Shown: in pieces, positions 62,951 through 64,000 of the stretch
How positions within the stretch are numbered: the stretch's first letter is position 1
Layout: each line of letters opens with the position of its first letter
Source: Pinguiococcus pyrenoidosus
Lineage: Eukaryota; Sar; Pinguiophyceae; Pinguiochrysidales; Pinguiochrysidaceae
Reading direction: 5' to 3'
Assembly: GCA_019677205.1 (NCBI GenBank)
Contig: JAAMXY010000993.1
Location: forward strand, 1-64,000
Length of the DNA: 64,000 nt
Program-made: the position numbers and the translations under genes
Notes under the pieces: model-generated
Told to the model about the DNA's origin: nothing
The model's database searches: none
What the model saw: only the letters and a program-made list of their open reading frames with translations

Positions 62951-64000
62951 CAACGCCTGCTGGTACATGAGCATCTGCTGCTGCTGGTCATAGTTCTGGC
63001 CCTCCTTGGTCATGCTCTCGTGCTGCATGACATTGAGATTCTGATTCTCGTCATTGCCCTGCTGCAGCTGCTCCTCCTAACAAGGTGCAACGTTGACATC
63101 GCTGAGAAGAGCGCACGCTAGCGGAGCGTCGTTGCGGCCGGCGGGCGACTCACCTGCCCTTGAAGCTGAGCCTGCTGAACTTGGTGGGCCATCTGCTGCA
63201 GCTGCTGCTGCTGTTGCATCTGCTGCTGGGGAGACGCACAAGGAGCATCTCAGTCTCTTTGTCCTGGGCGGCCCTTGTCTCTGTCGCGAGGCAAGCGCCG
63301 TACCTGGTACATCATCATGTACTGGGGATTCGACTGCTGCGCCATGGCCTGCATGTACTGCATCTGCTGTGCCTGGTCCATCCCCTGGAGCTGCGCCATC
63401 TGCTGCAGCTGGGCCATTTGCTGCATCTGGTACACCAAGTTCGGGTCTCCCTGGGACATCTATGTGGAAGGGAAACGCAGATGACGAAAGCGAAAAGAAG
63501 GACGCGACGCTGATCCTTTTCATACCCCAGTAGCGGCCGTGAGTGGTCCTGCGGCGTTGATGGGTCGCTGTCCAGGGTCCTCTCCCGGCTTGATCTCCTC
63601 ACGGGGAACGATGTCGATCAGGAAGTCGTACGTGTCCTTCGCAAGGAGCAGAAGCAGGAACGGAAGGTTAGGTCCAGCTGCTGAACTGTGGTTGGCGTTC
63701 CAGCTGCTGAACTGTGGTTGGCGTTCCAGCTGAATTTTTGGTGGTGGCCGCACCGTCTTGGACACCGCGACGCTGATGTCGTTGCGCTGCAGGGTCCGTC
63801 TCTTGTTCTCCTCCGTGTGACCCCAGCTTCTTGTGGTGAGCTCCGCAATGAAGATCTCGCATGCCTTGGCAAACATGATGGGCTGCCAAGAGAACAAAGC
63901 CAGGATACCGTCAGGCGTATGATTCAGCTGGCGTGCAAACGAGCAACGCCAAGGAAAACCCTCACCGCTTCTGCGCTGATCATGAAGCGCGAGTTTGGCG
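62849..64000 (-). CDS. NF-YC (HAP5) histone-fold transcription factor subunit, 5'-truncated by window end
   Basis: Visible exons: 64,000 (cut)-63,966; 63,882-63,754; 63,636-63,526; 63,459-63,304; 63,225-63,154; 63,076-62,849, all joining in phase. The first two and third exons encode the NF-YC histone fold: [61 protein letters not shown]. With NF-YB this subunit forms a dimer that recruits NF-YA to bind CCAAT boxes. The three C-terminal exons are a Gln/Met-rich activation-like tail (over 60 Gln) encoded by CTG/CAG-rich DNA, ending QRAGQQ. The N-terminus lies beyond base 64,000. Confidence 0.92.
63673..63730. repeat. 26-base tandem repeat in an NF-YC intron
   Basis: A unit beginning CCAGCTGCTGAACTGTGG occurs twice in direct tandem with a partial third copy, inside the intron between the second and third visible exons. 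Confidence 0.85.

Overview
The window is one chromosome end of a photosynthetic eukaryote. It opens with about 72 bases of CCCTAA telomere repeat and then carries GC-rich, gene-dense DNA on both strands. Genes have short GT-AG introns (mostly 50-110 nt) next to long intronless genes. Two proteins start with a signal peptide that runs into a Phe-containing junction (AFSP at the start of an ABA4-like protein, NAFYVP at the start of a UVR/propeller protein). This is the bipartite leader of nucleus-encoded plastid proteins in algae with a secondary red plastid, so an ochrophyte stramenopile is most likely and a haptophyte or similar lineage is possible. TAA, TAG and TGA all end genes, so the code is standard. 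Exon coordinates were worked out by hand from splice motifs, reading phase and family resemblance; they are models, not transcripts.

Layout. 0-7 kb, subtelomeric: telomere, a two-exon secreted Cys-rich protein, a BspA-like (DUF285) repeat fragment with a broken upstream frame, an ABC-F ATPase, and gene debris. 7-20 kb: a 2,038-residue membrane-anchored DUF1800-DUF1501 fusion, a secreted or organellar five-exon protein crossing an assembly gap, a low-complexity protein, a plastid ABA4-like protein, and a MORN-repeat protein divergent from it. 20-36 kb: two paralogous four-pass membrane proteins with a duplicated ectodomain (one with introns, one without) flank a small tail-anchored protein, a sedoheptulose-7-phosphate cyclase of the 2-epi-5-epi-valiolone synthase type, a SUI1-domain protein and an acidic multi-exon gene. 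36-46 kb: a sulfotransferase, small secreted proteins, a plastid UVR + beta-propeller protein, and an Ala/Ser-repeat protein. 46-64 kb: tRNA-Arg(CCG), cysteinyl-tRNA synthetase, a coiled-coil protein, a 13-exon dynamin, a 1,733-residue intronless EF-hand protein, a 2-hydroxyacid dehydrogenase, and an NF-YC subunit cut by the window end.

Neighbours do not form one pathway; order is typical of a compact eukaryotic genome with divergent promoters and tightly convergent 3' ends. Housekeeping functions (tRNA-Arg, CysRS, dynamin, NF-YC, SUI1, ABC-F) are mixed with plastid or photoprotection-related genes (ABA4-like, valiolone-type cyclase, UVR/propeller) and with lineage-specific proteins. The most unusual items are the DUF1800-DUF1501 fusion, the paired ectodomain-duplicated membrane proteins, and the valiolone-type cyclase.
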